Positions 1 to 10,636 of a stretch of 63,203 nt of DNA are shown here, in pieces. The notes below the pieces were generated by a model, which worked only from the letters and a program-made list of their open reading frames with translations, had not been told where the DNA came from and made no database searches. Source of the DNA: Seminavis robusta. Taxonomy: Eukaryota; Bacillariophyta; Bacillariophyceae; Naviculales; Naviculaceae. Positions within the stretch are counted from its first letter, which is position 1. Each line of letters starts with the position of its first letter. The stretch is from contig CAICTM010000495.1 of the NCBI GenBank assembly GCA_903772945.1, positions 1 through 63,203 on the forward strand. Direction: 5' to 3'. The translations under genes and the position numbers were made by a program.

Positions 1-2023
1 ACAAGAGAGAGATGCATTAGTGTTCCATCTTCTCTTGGAAGATGTCGGGACAAATTACATAGGCCCATTGGCAAACTCTGGTACTCGTACTTTACCCACG
101 GGAGTACGATGGTACAGAGTTGCTTCGAATGAGGTATAGCTCGATGTGTGTAGTTCCTGTTCAGGTCTAGACTTGTAGCGTACATTGAATCCATCTGGGT
201 TCAAGGAGCATGTTTGTATTTTGGGATATGATAAGGCTTCCGTTAATCTTTTGTTCATTCCCGGTAAGTCAGGATGAATCGTACAGATCGTCTTTCTTGG
301 GAATGAAGAAGAAGTTGGTGCCGCCCCCGGAACGGTTTATACCTTCTTGAGTACTCCTGCCTCGCAGAGATCGTTCAACCTCCATCTTAAGAGTGTTGGT
401 GGTGGACCCGTGGATAGGTAAGCCCTTGCATGATAGGGGTTTAGCATCAGGGAAGTTCTACTTCGTACGTCGTCCATCTGCCACTTTCCAAGTACCATCA
501 AATAAGTCAGAGTACTTCGTCAGTAAGGAAGTGAAGCTGTTCTTTCTCTTTCGTGTTTTACTGATCTTGACTATTGGCAAACCTGCCTTAGTCAGTTGTT
601 CGTTTTTGCATCAAGACTCTTCTGGAGACGATCTGACCTGTCATCGCAGCGGCAGGATCAGGATGAAAAAGTTTTCTTCTTCATTGGTGTCGCTATCTTT
701 CATTGGAATAGATGCGCCGTCCCATTCCAACTGACATGGTAGTTGAAATCGAACTTGAACCTAGTCAGAGAGATATCTGACTATGATCATGTCATAAGCA
801 CCCAAGCGCTATTGTGAGCGTGTTCAAGTCCCACTCGATAATTCTATGCTTCGTGGAATTCAGGAATCATGAATGCCACTTTGCACTTCGTGCTGTGGTG
901 TTTAATTCTCCTGCAGGGGTTAGTCCACATCGTTTGGACGCCCAAAAGATCCTTCATGCGTAATATTCTTTAGCATGAGTTTGAGCAATAGGTTCCGGAT
1001 GCTCTTGTATCCAGCAACAACGATGTAACGGGTTTTTTTTCCTTTTTCTCCGCTTATTAAATCTAACATAAGACGATGGGTTTGAGGTCTCTTGTCTTGC
1101 GACTTTACGAGGTGGTTGGCAACGGCGAGTTTAACGATGCTAATTAGATCTCAGAGTCTAGTTGAGCAGCTTCTAGGCAAACATCTAATATGCACGTAGA
1201 AGTTCATCAGTAGCAAACAATTCTTTGTTTACTATATTAGTGAGATATCTTCATCACTTTCGGTTGATGAGAAATCGGAGCATGGTTCCGTTGAGTCACA
1301 TCCTGGCCTAATCCTTAGATAGAGATTTCTCATTCCAAGTGATTGAAATTTATAGAGGAGTTGTCCTCATTGCTCAGAGTTTTCTGATTTGCGTTTGCTA
1401 ACATGGTTGCGAAGTTTTGCAAGTGGTGGCACGGTGTCGTCGATCTCGTTTCTTCGTCATTGTCGATGGAGAGGAAGAATGGGTTTGTCACGCATTGTTT
1501 CTCGAAGTTGTTGAACGCATGCTTTCCTTTGCAATCTTCATGGTGAAGGAATAGGTTGAGGGTAGCTGAGAGCTATTGTGTTTGTTAACAAAATGCACTA
1601 CGCTAAAGCTAGTGTAAAGATCTTTCGAGTGTTTTGAGTTTGAGAGAATGAAAGTTATGAGAGAGATTAGAAAGCTATGAAAACTAATCAACGAGAGAGA
1701 TCCAAATCAAAGGATCGTAGATCTGGCTTCCCGCGGGAGACTGTAAGTGTGATAGAGTAGGTTGGGTAGTAATCTACGTCTCTCCACATCCTAAAACGGA
1801 ACGCGTGGAAGGTTTGTCTAGCTGGATCTAGTAGCGTGGAAGTACTCCACGCTGGCTAAATTCTAGAGCGATGTTTCATCATCAACTAGATGACTAGCGC
1901 GGTCATTGAGAACCCTGTCTCGAATGACTTTGCACAGACTATTCACGAGAGACTCAGTCATGAGTCGAACTCAAACCCTATCTAGGATCGAGTCGCGAAT
2001 AAGGCTAAGAGCCGTGTATTGCA
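1..2023 (-). mobile_element. Ty3/gypsy LTR retrotransposon, cut off by the left window edge
   Basis: Minus-strand element whose 5' LTR is 1594-2023. Internal sequence runs from 1593 down to base 1. Right inside the LTR is a short leader (TTTTGTTAACAAACACAATAGC-like) and then an ATG at about 1545 opening a gag-like frame that begins MKIAKESMR, as in the two other copies in this window. Bases 1-330 match, in reverse, the reverse-transcriptase region of the plus-strand copy near 41.35-41.5 kb, including the stretch around its MGLCNSPDIFQEKMG motif. Reading frames are broken by many small gaps. The 3' half and second LTR lie outside the window. Confidence 0.85.
1594..2023 (-). repeat. LTR (5' LTR of the truncated minus-strand element)
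   Basis: About 430 bp, with TGCA at both ends. It is homologous to LTRs at 3195-3606, 7058-7478, 39487-39915 and 43768-44264. Read on the minus strand it begins TGCAATACACGGCTCTTAG and ends TTAGCGTAGTGCA. Confidence 0.88.
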
Positions 2024-2333
2024 TTTGCGCTGCAGGTTCCCTATCAATGTGCTCACCCCCCTACCCAGGGCATCTGTCTACTTGGTGCTGGCTCCACGTT
2101 GGGCCAGTGGATGAGGTCATGTTGATTGGGCAAATAAGTAGATGACGACTCAGCTAGGTGGGGGCTTCCCCACCACTTGCCCCGCGTCATAAAAGCCACT
2201 CCGTGGCCATAGTTTGCTAAACTAATGAGTATTTTACACCCCTAGCCTTGTTTCCGCTAGCCTCCGCGGCGTTTGAGCGGACACTCGAATCCAAACAAAA
2301 GGGAACCGGGACGATCCAAACTCCACTAGCCGC
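2024..2333. other. Intergenic stretch between LTR and inverted-repeat array
   Basis: No convincing coding region. It contains a short inverted GGTGGGG/CCCCACC segment near 2158-2175. Nothing else is recognisable. Confidence 0.4.
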
Positions 2334-2742
2334 CTGGACCTCTGTGGAAATGTCATTCGCGGCAAATTACTTAGGAGATGATACACCAAGGCTTAGGAGA
2401 CGATCGAAATGATTTAGGAGACGAAAGCAATCGTCTCCTATATTTAGGAGATGATTCATTAGGAGACTTTCCATTTAGGAGACGATCGTTTCGAAATAGG
2501 AGACGATCCGAAAGATTTAGGAGACGATACCATACAGTTTACATGGTGCACTTAGGAGACGATCCGTTGAGAATAGGAGACGATCCGTTGAAAATATGAG
2601 ACGATTTAAGAGGAGACGAAAGATTTAAGAGACGATCCGTTTCATCTCCTATTTTTAGGAGACGAAATCCGTTAAATAGGAGACGATCAAAAGGATTTAG
2701 GAGACGATCGGTTGCACGACTCGAGTTTCCACAGAGGTCCAG
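2334..2742. repeat. Array of TTTAGGAGACGATC-like motifs bounded by 17-bp inverted repeats
   Basis: The left border CTGGACCTCTGTGGAAA (2334-2350) is the exact reverse complement of 2726-2742. Between them a roughly 12-bp core (TTAGGAGACGAT) recurs about 16 times with variable 3-20 bp linkers. Eleven copies keep GGAGACGA exactly on the plus strand; at least two units (near 2431 and 2643) are inverted. There is no long ORF. The design (terminal inverted repeats plus dense short internal repeats) looks like a non-autonomous DNA transposon or fold-back element. No target-site duplication was found. Confidence 0.75.
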
Positions 2743-2750
2743 TTGTAGCA

Positions 2751-3194
2751 CCTGTAGCTTGTAGTGCTTGTAGCTTGTTGTTATAATGGTAGCCTGTTGT
2801 AGTGCCTGTAGCTTGTAGTGCTGCCATGTAGCTTGCTGTAGTAGTAGCCTGCCTGTTGTTGCTTGTAGTGCCTGTAGCTTTGTAGTGCTTGTAGCTTGCT
2901 GTGTGGTAGTCTGTTGTTGCTTATAGTTGTAGCTTGTAGTGTTTGTAGCTTGCTGTAGTGGTAGCCTGTTGTAGTGCAGTAGTGCCTGTAGCTTGTGTGC
3001 TTGTAGCTTGTGAGTGCTTGTAGCTTGCTGTAGTAGTTAGTTTCGCTATTGCGTGTGGAAGCCTAGTTAGCTGCTTGTAGCCAAACCGTGCTTGTAGCTT
3101 GTAGTTTGCTGTTGTGGCGTATGTTCTGTTGTGCTGTCTGTAGCTTGTAGAGCTGTAGCTTGTGTTTGTAGCTTTCTGTAGTGGTTAGTTTCGT
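2751..3194. repeat. GTAGCTTGTAGTGCTTG-type satellite
   Basis: An imperfect tandem array of GTAGCTTG, TGTAGTGCC and TAGTGGTAGCCTG words, with higher-order repetition of about 60-150 bp. The TAGTRGTTAGTTTCG segment recurs near 3030 and 3180. The array ends directly at the LTR of the next element. Confidence 0.8.
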
Positions 3195-3606
3195 TGCACT
3201 TGCTAAAAGCTAGTGTAAGATCTTTCGAGTGTTTTGAGTTTGAGAGAATGAAAGTTATGAGAGGATTAGAAAGCTATGAAAACTAATCAACGAGAGAGAT
3301 CCACAATCAAGGATCGTAGATCTAGACTCCCGCGGGAGACTGTAGAGTGTGATAGAGTAGGTTGCGGTAGCAATCCTACTCCACGATCCAAAAACGGAAC
3401 GCGTGGAAGATTCGTCTAGCATTTATCTAGTAGCGTGGAATCTCTCCACGCCAGCTAAATATCTAGCGCGATGTTTATCATCACCTAGTATGACTAAGCG
3501 GCATGAGAACCCTGTCTCAATGACTATTCACGAAAGACTCAGTCATGAGTCGAACTAAACCCTATCTAGGATCGAGTCGCAATAAGGCTAAGAGCCGTGT
3601 ATTGCA
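3195..3606 (-). repeat. 3' LTR
   Basis: 412 bp with TGCA termini. It differs from its partner at 7058-7478 mostly by one- and few-base gaps rather than substitutions. Confidence 0.87.
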
Positions 3607-3753
3607 TTCGCCCCCTGACAAGGTCACGGAGGCACGACGTCGGACAAGGAGAACATATGAATTAAAGTGCGGGGCACTTCGAGATTGGATGTAGACATGT
3701 CGTCGCACGATGGCAATCCTACAAGGGGATCAGCCTTGTATGGGTGTAATACC

Positions 3754-5461
3754 TTATTTTCCAAGTCTGGTAGACTGTGCCGCTTTGGCGTAGTATGTCG
3801 GAGCCGTACAGTCATTGTTATTGATCGGTCTGTGTGGTAAGGACCTTGTGCGTTGGCTGACGTATCGGTCTGATAATGATGAATCATCATAGTATGTTGA
3901 CATGGTGTTGATGAGGGACACGTGGTGTTTCCTATCGGTGTTTTTCTGGATAAGTCGTTGGCGACGTTCCTTAAATATTTCCGGTTTGCTTTGAAAAGAT
4001 GTGGTGAAGCTTGTCACAGATTGACGCGCTGAACTTTCGACGAAGTCCAGTTCACCCGGAGAGTCTTCTCGAACTCTGCCGGGACTCACGTCTCTGTCCA
4101 TGACACCGGTCATGGATACTGGGTAAACCACATCTGTTCAGAACGATGGTTACTCCGTCTGCTGGCTTGGAGCAGCCTTGGTAGTTCATTGGTCCAATGA
4201 ATCCACGAAGTTCCTTCCTGTTGTAGGAGAGCGATACTGGATCGCATCTTTATCTTTTTAGTTAAGGTTGGATTCCTTCTCGAGTAGTCCAATTGTTCTA
4301 GATACTCAGTTCTTCCTTTCGAGGAAGGCCTTGGTAGTGTTGATTAAATCCGACTTCTTGAATCTTTTGGAAAAATTCATCTAACTATCAACTGATCCGA
4401 CAATCGCGTAGTTAGGATGAAGTAGATCATAATGTATGACGGACATTTCAAGTCATGCATGCGTGTTCATCTTCTTTGGAAGAATGTCGGGACTATTACA
4501 TAGGCCATTGGCAACCTCTGGTATCTCTTTCCCCGGGAGTCGATGGTACAGTGTTGCTTCGAGTGAGGTGACAGCTCGATGTGATATGTCCTGTTCAGGT
4601 CTAGACTAGCCGTACTTGATCCATCTAGTTCAAGAGCATGTCCTGTATTTTTGGGATAGGAAAGGCTCTCGCTTATCCTTTTGTTCAGTTCCGGAAATCA
4701 GAGATGAATCGTACAGATCCATCTTTCTTGGGAATGATAAAAGTTGGTGCCGCCCACTCGAACGTTTACCTTCTTGAGTACTCCTGCCTTCGAGACGTTC
4801 AACCTCCTGTCTTAAGAGTGTTGGTATGGACACGTGGGTAGGGTGAGCCCTAGTATAATAGGATTTAGCGTCGGGACGAAGTTCTACTCGTAGTCGTCCA
4901 TTTGCAACTCTCCCAAATATCCTTCGACTGGGTCGAACACTTGGTTGAAAAGGCATGAGGCAGTTCTTGCTCTTCCTTATTTAACTGATTTCGACTCTGG
5001 CACATCTGCCTTAAGTCGTTTGTTCGTATGTCGCATCAAGAATCTTCTTGAGACTATCTGCGCTGTCGTTGACGGCTGCAGGATCAGGAATGGAAGTTCT
5101 CTTCTCCTATTGCCATCTTTTGCAGGGAAATATGCTTCACTCCTTGACATGGTAGTGAACAAACTTGATTCTTGGGTCGCAGAGAGTGTCTGACTGTGAT
5201 CATTCATGCGCCCCAAGTTCTTGGTGACACGTAAATTCCATTCGATAATCTATCATCGGGAACTCGAATCAGAGTGTGCCCTACACTTCGTGCGGGGTTC
5301 ATTCTTTTACAGAGCAATCCGTAATGTTTGGACGCCCCATGATTCTTCATGATACTCTTAGCATGAGTTTGAGTAATTAAGTTCGGATGCTCTGTATCCA
5401 GTAAGCAACGGAGAGTGTAACGGTTTTTGTTTCCCCTTCTCTCGTCTGTTAAATCTAACAT
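3754..5461 (-). pseudogene. Broken pol region (protease and reverse transcriptase) of the 3195-7478 element
   Basis: Reading down the minus strand, 5461-5290 holds a protease-like frame (LLDT...LITQTHAK, compare LDTGACGTLIAQTHAK in the plus-strand copy). 4956-4630 holds the start of the reverse transcriptase (RVELRPDAKSYYTRAHPTH). 4640-4500 holds its continuation in other frames. 4131-3754 is the distal pol end. No frame is continuous over more than about 125 codons, so this copy as assembled cannot encode a working polyprotein. Confidence 0.7.
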
Positions 5462-5785
5462 AGACGATGGTTTTTGAGGTCTCTTGTCTTGCGACGTTGA
5501 TGAGTTGATTGGCCATGGACGAAGTTAACGATGCTGAACAGATCGTCAGGGTCTAGTTGAGTAGTTGCTAGGCAATTATCTAATTTGCGTAGACTTCCTT
5601 GGTTGCAAACAAATCTTTGTTTACTATTTAGTGAGATATATCTTCATCACTTAGGTATGAGAAATCGGAACATGGTTCCGTTGAATCATCATTCCTGGCC
5701 TAATCCTCAGACGGAGATCTCTCCATCCGAATGATTGAAGTCGAATTCGGCAAGCGCCTTGTCACGGCAGCCATTTTCTTGTCCA

Positions 5786-7018
5786 TCATGTTGATGGATC
5801 CAACAGAGGAGTCGTCCTCATTGTCGGAGTCGTTGACTTGCGCTTGGCATGGTGTGATTCGCTTTTCTTCTTGCGATCAGCCTTGCCGCAGCGTTGAAAC
5901 TTCTTCATGAGGACAGAGAGTTCCTTCTTGGTGTAGGTCTTGGCGTCGTCGGACTTGCGTTTCCAAGTCTTGTTCTTGTTGTACGCTGGCTTGTTATCGT
6001 TGTCGACGAGGACTGAGACTTTGGCCTTGAGCTTCTTCAAGTCATGCAGTCAGCAGTGTTGTGAGTGTCTGGACTCGTGGTAGTCGCACCAATTTTCTTC
6101 GTTCTTGGAGAGTGGTCGTTGTTGCGAGTAGACTTGTACTTCTTGCTGTTGTTCTTCTTCGAGGAGCTTGCTTGGCATCACGCCCTTGTCAAAGTCTTCG
6201 GAGGATTCCATGCGTTTGCAGAATCCAATGTTTCTCCGATAGGAGCTGAGAAAGGATCGAAGTCGTGTTCGTCCATCTTCTTCATCCACGAGCGTGGAAT
6301 TCCATGACAAACAATGTTAATGACTTCGTCATGGTTCAACGTTTGGTTGGGTCCAAAAGGTGGTAGACGGGAAGTTCATCGGCGTTCATCGACTGAGGTT
6401 GTTGACATAAGCCCAAGTAGACATTCAGCAGGCTTACGCATCTTGCGGCGCATGAAGCGTTTCTGCTTTTCAAGAGCCTTGTAGGGACAGACCGCTTCGA
6501 CACAGGGATTTATGCCAAACGTAATGTCAGTGTCGTCCAAAGCAGGCTGAGCTCTCCGTTCCAGGCAGTCTGGAAACGTGCTTGGAAAGTGGCTTCGTCT
6601 TCACCGCCACGTATGCGCGTGGAGGAATCGCGTGACTGCAATCTGGCGCAAGGCATTCCAACGTATTTCACGGTGGCCTGCACAGCATAGATTCGTAACT
6701 GCTCTTGGCAAGCTAGAAGTATCTCCTTGAGGAGGTTATGTTTGTCGTCAGGCAGCAAGGCGAGCCCGAAGACCTTCTCCATACTCCAGCCACTTGATGG
6801 TTTGACGTGGGTCTCAGTCCATTGATGATTTGGACCTTGAAGGTGTACTTGGCGTGTTAGCATCTGCTGGAACAGTGCGGAAGTTTGTAGGTGGTAAGCG
6901 AGGAATCGTCGATTTCGCATTCATCGTCGCGGTCGATGAGAGGAAGGATTGGTTTGTCACGCAGCTTGACTCGAAGGTGGTGTATGCGGTCTTTGGCAAT
7001 CTTCATGGTGAGGAATAG
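5786..7018 (-). pseudogene. Gag-like region of the 3195-7478 element
   Basis: Three overlapping minus-strand frames (7018-6814, 6920-6510, 6310-5786) together look like a capsid-type gag. The last carries a WCDYHESRHSQHC segment resembling the Cys/His motif of gypsy-type gag proteins and a Lys-rich tail. Frames are joined only if small indels are allowed. Confidence 0.55.
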
Positions 7019-7057
7019 GTTGAGGGTAGCTGAAAGCTATTGTGTTTGTTAACAAAA

Positions 7058-7478
7058 TGCACTACGCTAAAAGCTAGTGTAAAGATCTTTCGAGTGTTTT
7101 GAGTTTGAGAAAATGAAAGTTATGAGAGTTAGAAAGCTATGAAAACTAATCAACGAGAGAGATCCACAATCAAAGGATCGTAGATCTGAACTCCCGCGGG
7201 AGACTGTAGAGTGTGATAGAGTAGGTTGCGGTAGCAATCCTACTCACTCCACGATCCAAAAACGGAACGCTTGGAAGATTCGCCTAGCATTTATCTAGTA
7301 GCGTGGAATCTCTCCACGCCAGCTAAATATCTAGCGCGATGTTTCATCATCGACCTAGTATGACTAGCGGTCATGAGAACCCTGTCTCAGTGACTATTCA
7401 CGAAAGACTCAGTCATGAGTCGAACTCAAACCCTATCTAGGATCGAGTCGCGAATAAGGCTAAGAGCCGTGTATTGCA
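7058..7478 (-). repeat. 5' LTR
   Basis: 421 bp with TGCA termini. The internal leader begins immediately below 7058. Confidence 0.87.
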
Positions 7479-7667
7479 CTATTGCGTGTGGAAGCCTTCC
7501 TCGCCAAATTCAACCGTTACGTACGCATGCCTGTGTTGCAAGTATAATCTCCCCACCCAGTCAGCATCATGTTGCACCACCCATCACCTACAGTATACTC
7601 CACTATCTAGCACACAATTTAAAAAAAACGATTGTAGTTTAGCTTTCCCTTCAAACCTCCTTCTGAA

Positions 7668-8301
7668 ATGCCACGCTCAGGACCCTAAGGAAAGAATTGT
7701 GCTTCACCATGGCCAACACACCCGGACATGTAGACTGTTTAAGCATTCCCTGTCAGGAAATAGAATACCTAATATTCAAAAGAGGGAAAGGCGTGCCTTT
7801 AGAAGGGTTAGTCCACTTCAAAGATCGGAAGAGGAGGCAGCAAGTGGTAAGGATCATTGGCCAACCCTATAGCTTATCTATTTGCAACCAACTCATACCT
7901 AGCATTGAGTACTGCAAGAAAGATGACAATTATATTGAGGTGGGTGTCACACCCACCAGAAAAGGAGAAAGATCTGATCTTCAGGAATTCAAAGAACATA
8001 AAATTTCAAGTAAAGAAAGATTCAAACAATCCTGCACCGCTATCCTGATTTTGCCCGAAAATGTCTAGAGGATTCCATGCAATCAGCATCCCTCATCTCA
8101 TCCTCCGACGAAGAGGATAATGAAGAAAGCAGCACGAAGGAAGTTTCCTCCGATGAAGAGGATGATGAAAAAAGCATGCAGCATGAAGGAACCACCACAA
8201 CCGCACATCTCATCATCCAACAAAAATATCAAGGAACCCCTCAGTATTCTTCCTGTCACTGTGAGCCCATTGTGGACAACGCTAAAGAGATTGGATAGGA
8301 A
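7668..8301 (+). pseudogene. Rep-like HUH endonuclease remnant (CRESS-DNA virus type)
   Basis: The main frame is 7697-8068. It shows the order of a CRESS-DNA replication initiator: a motif I-like CFTMAN at its start, a motif II-like block (about 7795-7815) where PLEG stands in place of the usual H-L-Q-G so the metal-binding His is missing, a basic RKRR segment, and a motif III-like EYCKK (about 7910-7920). A likely original ATG at 7668 is followed by a stop (TAA, 7686) and a frame change. A second frame change near 8035 leads into a Ser/Asp/Glu-rich tail ending at 8301. The superfamily-3 helicase half found in complete viral Reps is absent. Best read as an inactivated endogenous element. Family assignment is from motif order only; a protist Rep-like gene of non-viral descent is possible. 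Confidence 0.6.
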
Positions 8302-8484
8302 AACTTCTCAATGTGGGTAATTAGCGCTGAACATGCAACTCTATCTGAGTATTTGACCATGGTGGACTTTATGCAAAAGGAGTTTGTAGCCGAAGCCTTC
8401 ATCGTGCTTATGTGAACATCTAGGCATTGATCTACCATCCTCGTCTGTAGTTGTGGAAATTTTTATTTTTTATTTTTTTATCAA
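8302..8484. other. Short gap between convergent frames, with an A/T-rich tract
   Basis: Non-coding; 8460-8490 is T-rich. It separates the Rep remnant from the convergent small ORF. Confidence 0.5.
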
Positions 8485-8859
8485 TTAATCACCAAATGTT
8501 ACTAAATTATCAGGAATAATCAACGAATTACTCCCCTGCCCCTCTGTGTATTCACAGATAGTGTAGCCGTAGTTGGGAACAAAGTACCTATCTCCAATAA
8601 TGATCCCTCCTTGAAGACAAGCATTCTCATCACAACCTGCTTGATGATACCCATGGTGTAGTGCATGATTGTGCATCTCCCCGCAATACGGACACCTAAC
8701 CTTTGTAGTTCCTTGTAGCCTAAGCACAATTGGAGTACCATAATAGTGCATCTGCAAGTACTCTCTCATCTGCTCCAAACTCATGGGAACCCCATCGGCA
8801 ATGGGAACCCTTTGGGCAATAGGATTAGCGCCCGCCATAGTCGACTCTTTTTCCGCCAT
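8485..8859 (-). CDS. Small hypothetical protein with CPYCGEMHNH zinc-type motif
   Basis: An intact 124-residue frame from an ATG at 8859 in a good context (AAAAAGATGGCGG). The N-terminal third is hydrophilic (MAEKESTMAGANPIAQRV). The centre has CPYCGEMHNH followed by H-H-GYHQAGC, a Cys/His pattern suggesting one zinc site. The C-terminal part (YFVPNYGYTICEY) looks beta-rich. I do not recognise the family with certainty; a similar C-x2-C...H-x-H pattern occurs in small proteins of mobile or viral origin. It converges on the Rep remnant, so it could be a second gene of the same integrated element, but nothing in the sequence proves that. Confidence 0.5.
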   Translation of the reverse strand: MAEKESTMAGANPIAQRVPIADGVPMSLEQMREYLQMHYYGTPIVLRLQGTTKVRCPYCGEMHNHALHHGYHQAGCDENACLQGGIIIGDRYFVPNYGYTICEYTEGQGSNSLIIPDNLVTFGD

Positions 8860-9525
8860 CTTTTTACTTTGAAATAATCAGTAAGCTTTGTCTGCCTCTC
8901 AGAATCTTTGTAAGCTCCAGCCTTAGCATTTGTAGAAGACCCTAAACCACAACTATTAGCCCTAACCTCCCATTACTAAGTCTAGACAAATGATTCATCC
9001 TATAAGTTATATCTAATATCACACCTTAATAGTATTCCTCTTTTTCCTCATCCGAGAGGCTCCTCCACTCTCTTCCCAAGACCTTAGCAATCTCTCCAAA
9101 ACACAGATCAGGGTTCTCTTCTTTAACCTCGTGATAATGCTCTCTAGTATACAATATATACCCCCGCAAGGGCTTCTTGCACACCCTCCGAACATCCAGC
9201 CTTCTTCATAGTGCTCCTATGGTTTTTTGCAGTTTTTTATGGAAGGTTCCGAATCGTATGACGTACCAGCATTCCGAGTATCCGTAACACAAAACAGTGT
9301 TCCGAGTATCTGTAACACTGTTTTGATAGCTATAACCCTAATTTCCCTGGTATTCACATCCTTGTCACCGGCAAACACAACGACTAAAAATGTGAGATGC
9401 CAGGGAAAAAACGTGAGATGCCCGTTGTTTGGTTAATTAGGCTAACCCTAACGAAACCCCTATCCACCTCGGTCCCCTGTCCCCCTATTCTCTCTTTGGA
9501 GGCCTCCAAGGCCTCCAACCCCTGG
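8860..9525. other. Intergenic region
   Basis: No supported gene. A small tandem echo (TTCCGAGTATC...GTAACAC, 9271-9320) is present. The DDE element begins at about 9526. Confidence 0.5.
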
Positions 9526-9967
9526 TGCGAGATTTAGGGGGGGGTCAGGCAGCAGCGCGGGGGAGGGAAAAGAAAAAAGAAAGGGAGAGGGTTATCCGTT
9601 GGATTCCAGATTCCGAACCCGTGAGCCTGCCAGGTCATGTCGGAGACATCCGAGAGAGCGTGGAGGTCATGTGGGAGACATCGGAAGCCATGTTTACTTA
9701 TAGAAAATAGGGGAAACGGCAATGACCGTTTATCTCCCCATAGGTAAGACGTCCGAAGAACATGAAATATGTCAGCAAATGCGTCACAAACACATGCATG
9801 ATCGCAAATTCGAATCCCTTGCAACGGATACCGACAGACTTGCTCGCTGATTCTTTCCCAATCCCTTGCTCGCACCAGACCTTCCCATTTATTTGAAAAA
9901 GGCAACAACAACAGATCGCTACCACTCGCGAAACTCAAAACTATCGAAGAACAACAAATGGTCGACA

Positions 9968-10564
9968 ATGAGGATCGCAACTACTCCTGGCTTCTCAAAC
10001 TGGCTGCTGCTAAGTGTCAATCATTCATACCCATTCAACGAGTTGAGAGTTACAAGGCATGGATTCACTTCCAAGTATGTGATGGTGGAAGAAGACGAGT
10101 TTCGTTGTTTGCGCACAAACACCTTTGACGTGCGCATTCTTGAGGAGTTGATATACCAAGGAGCATGCAAGCCTCTTCCTCCTGACATGACAAGCATCAT
10201 GGATCACATGTTTGAGTGGGGTCTTCAGAAGAGTCAAGAATGGTACAACCATGTTCTCTCCACCCTTTCTGAAATGCTGGTGGGGCCAGAACCATGTGAA
10301 AGGAAGGACATCTTCATGGAGTGCATCTATTGGTTAGTGAAGGAGAGGATCACTGAGAGCTATGACTTATCCTCCAATGAAGGGCAGATTGTGATGGCTG
10401 CTTGGCATGGGTATTACATCCAGTGGTACCAAGACAAATTTTCCTTTAAGGATTTCAGTATGATGAATGAGGAGTTCGTGACTTTGTGCATTGAAGATCT
10501 GGAGTATTCTGGAGGCCTGCGACCCCAATTTGCTATGTTTATTGATGGGAACAACCAACCATGA
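9968..10564 (+). CDS. Accessory protein of the DDE transposon (unrecognised family)
   Basis: 198 residues from the ATG at 9968. The upstream frame is open further (to about 9866), but the relative at 52028-51471 aligns strongly only from MRIAT, so this start is preferred. Conserved blocks shared by both copies are YPFNELRVTR, LEELI-QGACKPLPP, GLQKS, PCERKDI--ECIYWLV-ER and SYEL/DLSS-EG. It looks globular, mostly helical, without membrane segments or an obvious nucleotide-binding motif. It converges on the transposase with 72 bp between stop codons. Being kept open in both element copies suggests a job in transposition or its control; the function itself is unknown. Confidence 0.65.
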   Translation: MRIATTPGFSNWLLLSVNHSYPFNELRVTRHGFTSKYVMVEEDEFRCLRTNTFDVRILEELIYQGACKPLPPDMTSIMDHMFEWGLQKSQEWYNHVLSTLSEMLVGPEPCERKDIFMECIYWLVKERITESYDLSSNEGQIVMAAWHGYYIQWYQDKFSFKDFSMMNEEFVTLCIEDLEYSGGLRPQFAMFIDGNNQP

Positions 10565-10636
10565 CTTCGAATGTAAGTTAGTAATGGGTACATTACTAGA
10601 AACGAATTTGTCACATCTAATAATTTGTTCTTATTT

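Larger units (their letters stand above)
3195..7478 (-). mobile_element. Ty3/gypsy LTR retrotransposon with both LTRs
   Basis: A complete-length minus-strand element of about 4.28 kb: 3' LTR 3195-3606, 5' LTR 7058-7478. Inside the 3' LTR is a polypurine tract (TCAGGGGGCGAA on the minus strand, 3607-3620). A leader and gag ATG follow the 5' LTR at about 7015. On the minus strand the order is gag, protease, reverse transcriptase, distal pol. Frames are interrupted repeatedly by small indels. No target-site duplication is visible (left flank GTTTCGT, right flank CTATTGCG). Confidence 0.87.

Noticed and set aside
2371..2712. CRISPR-like array
   Set aside because: Repeats are about 12 bp with linkers of 3-20 bp, some inverted, no cas genes, eukaryotic context.
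8077..8298. Acidic Ser-rich ORF as an independent gene
   Set aside because: Better explained as the frame-shifted tail of the Rep remnant, since the preceding codons in this frame continue Rep-like sequence.
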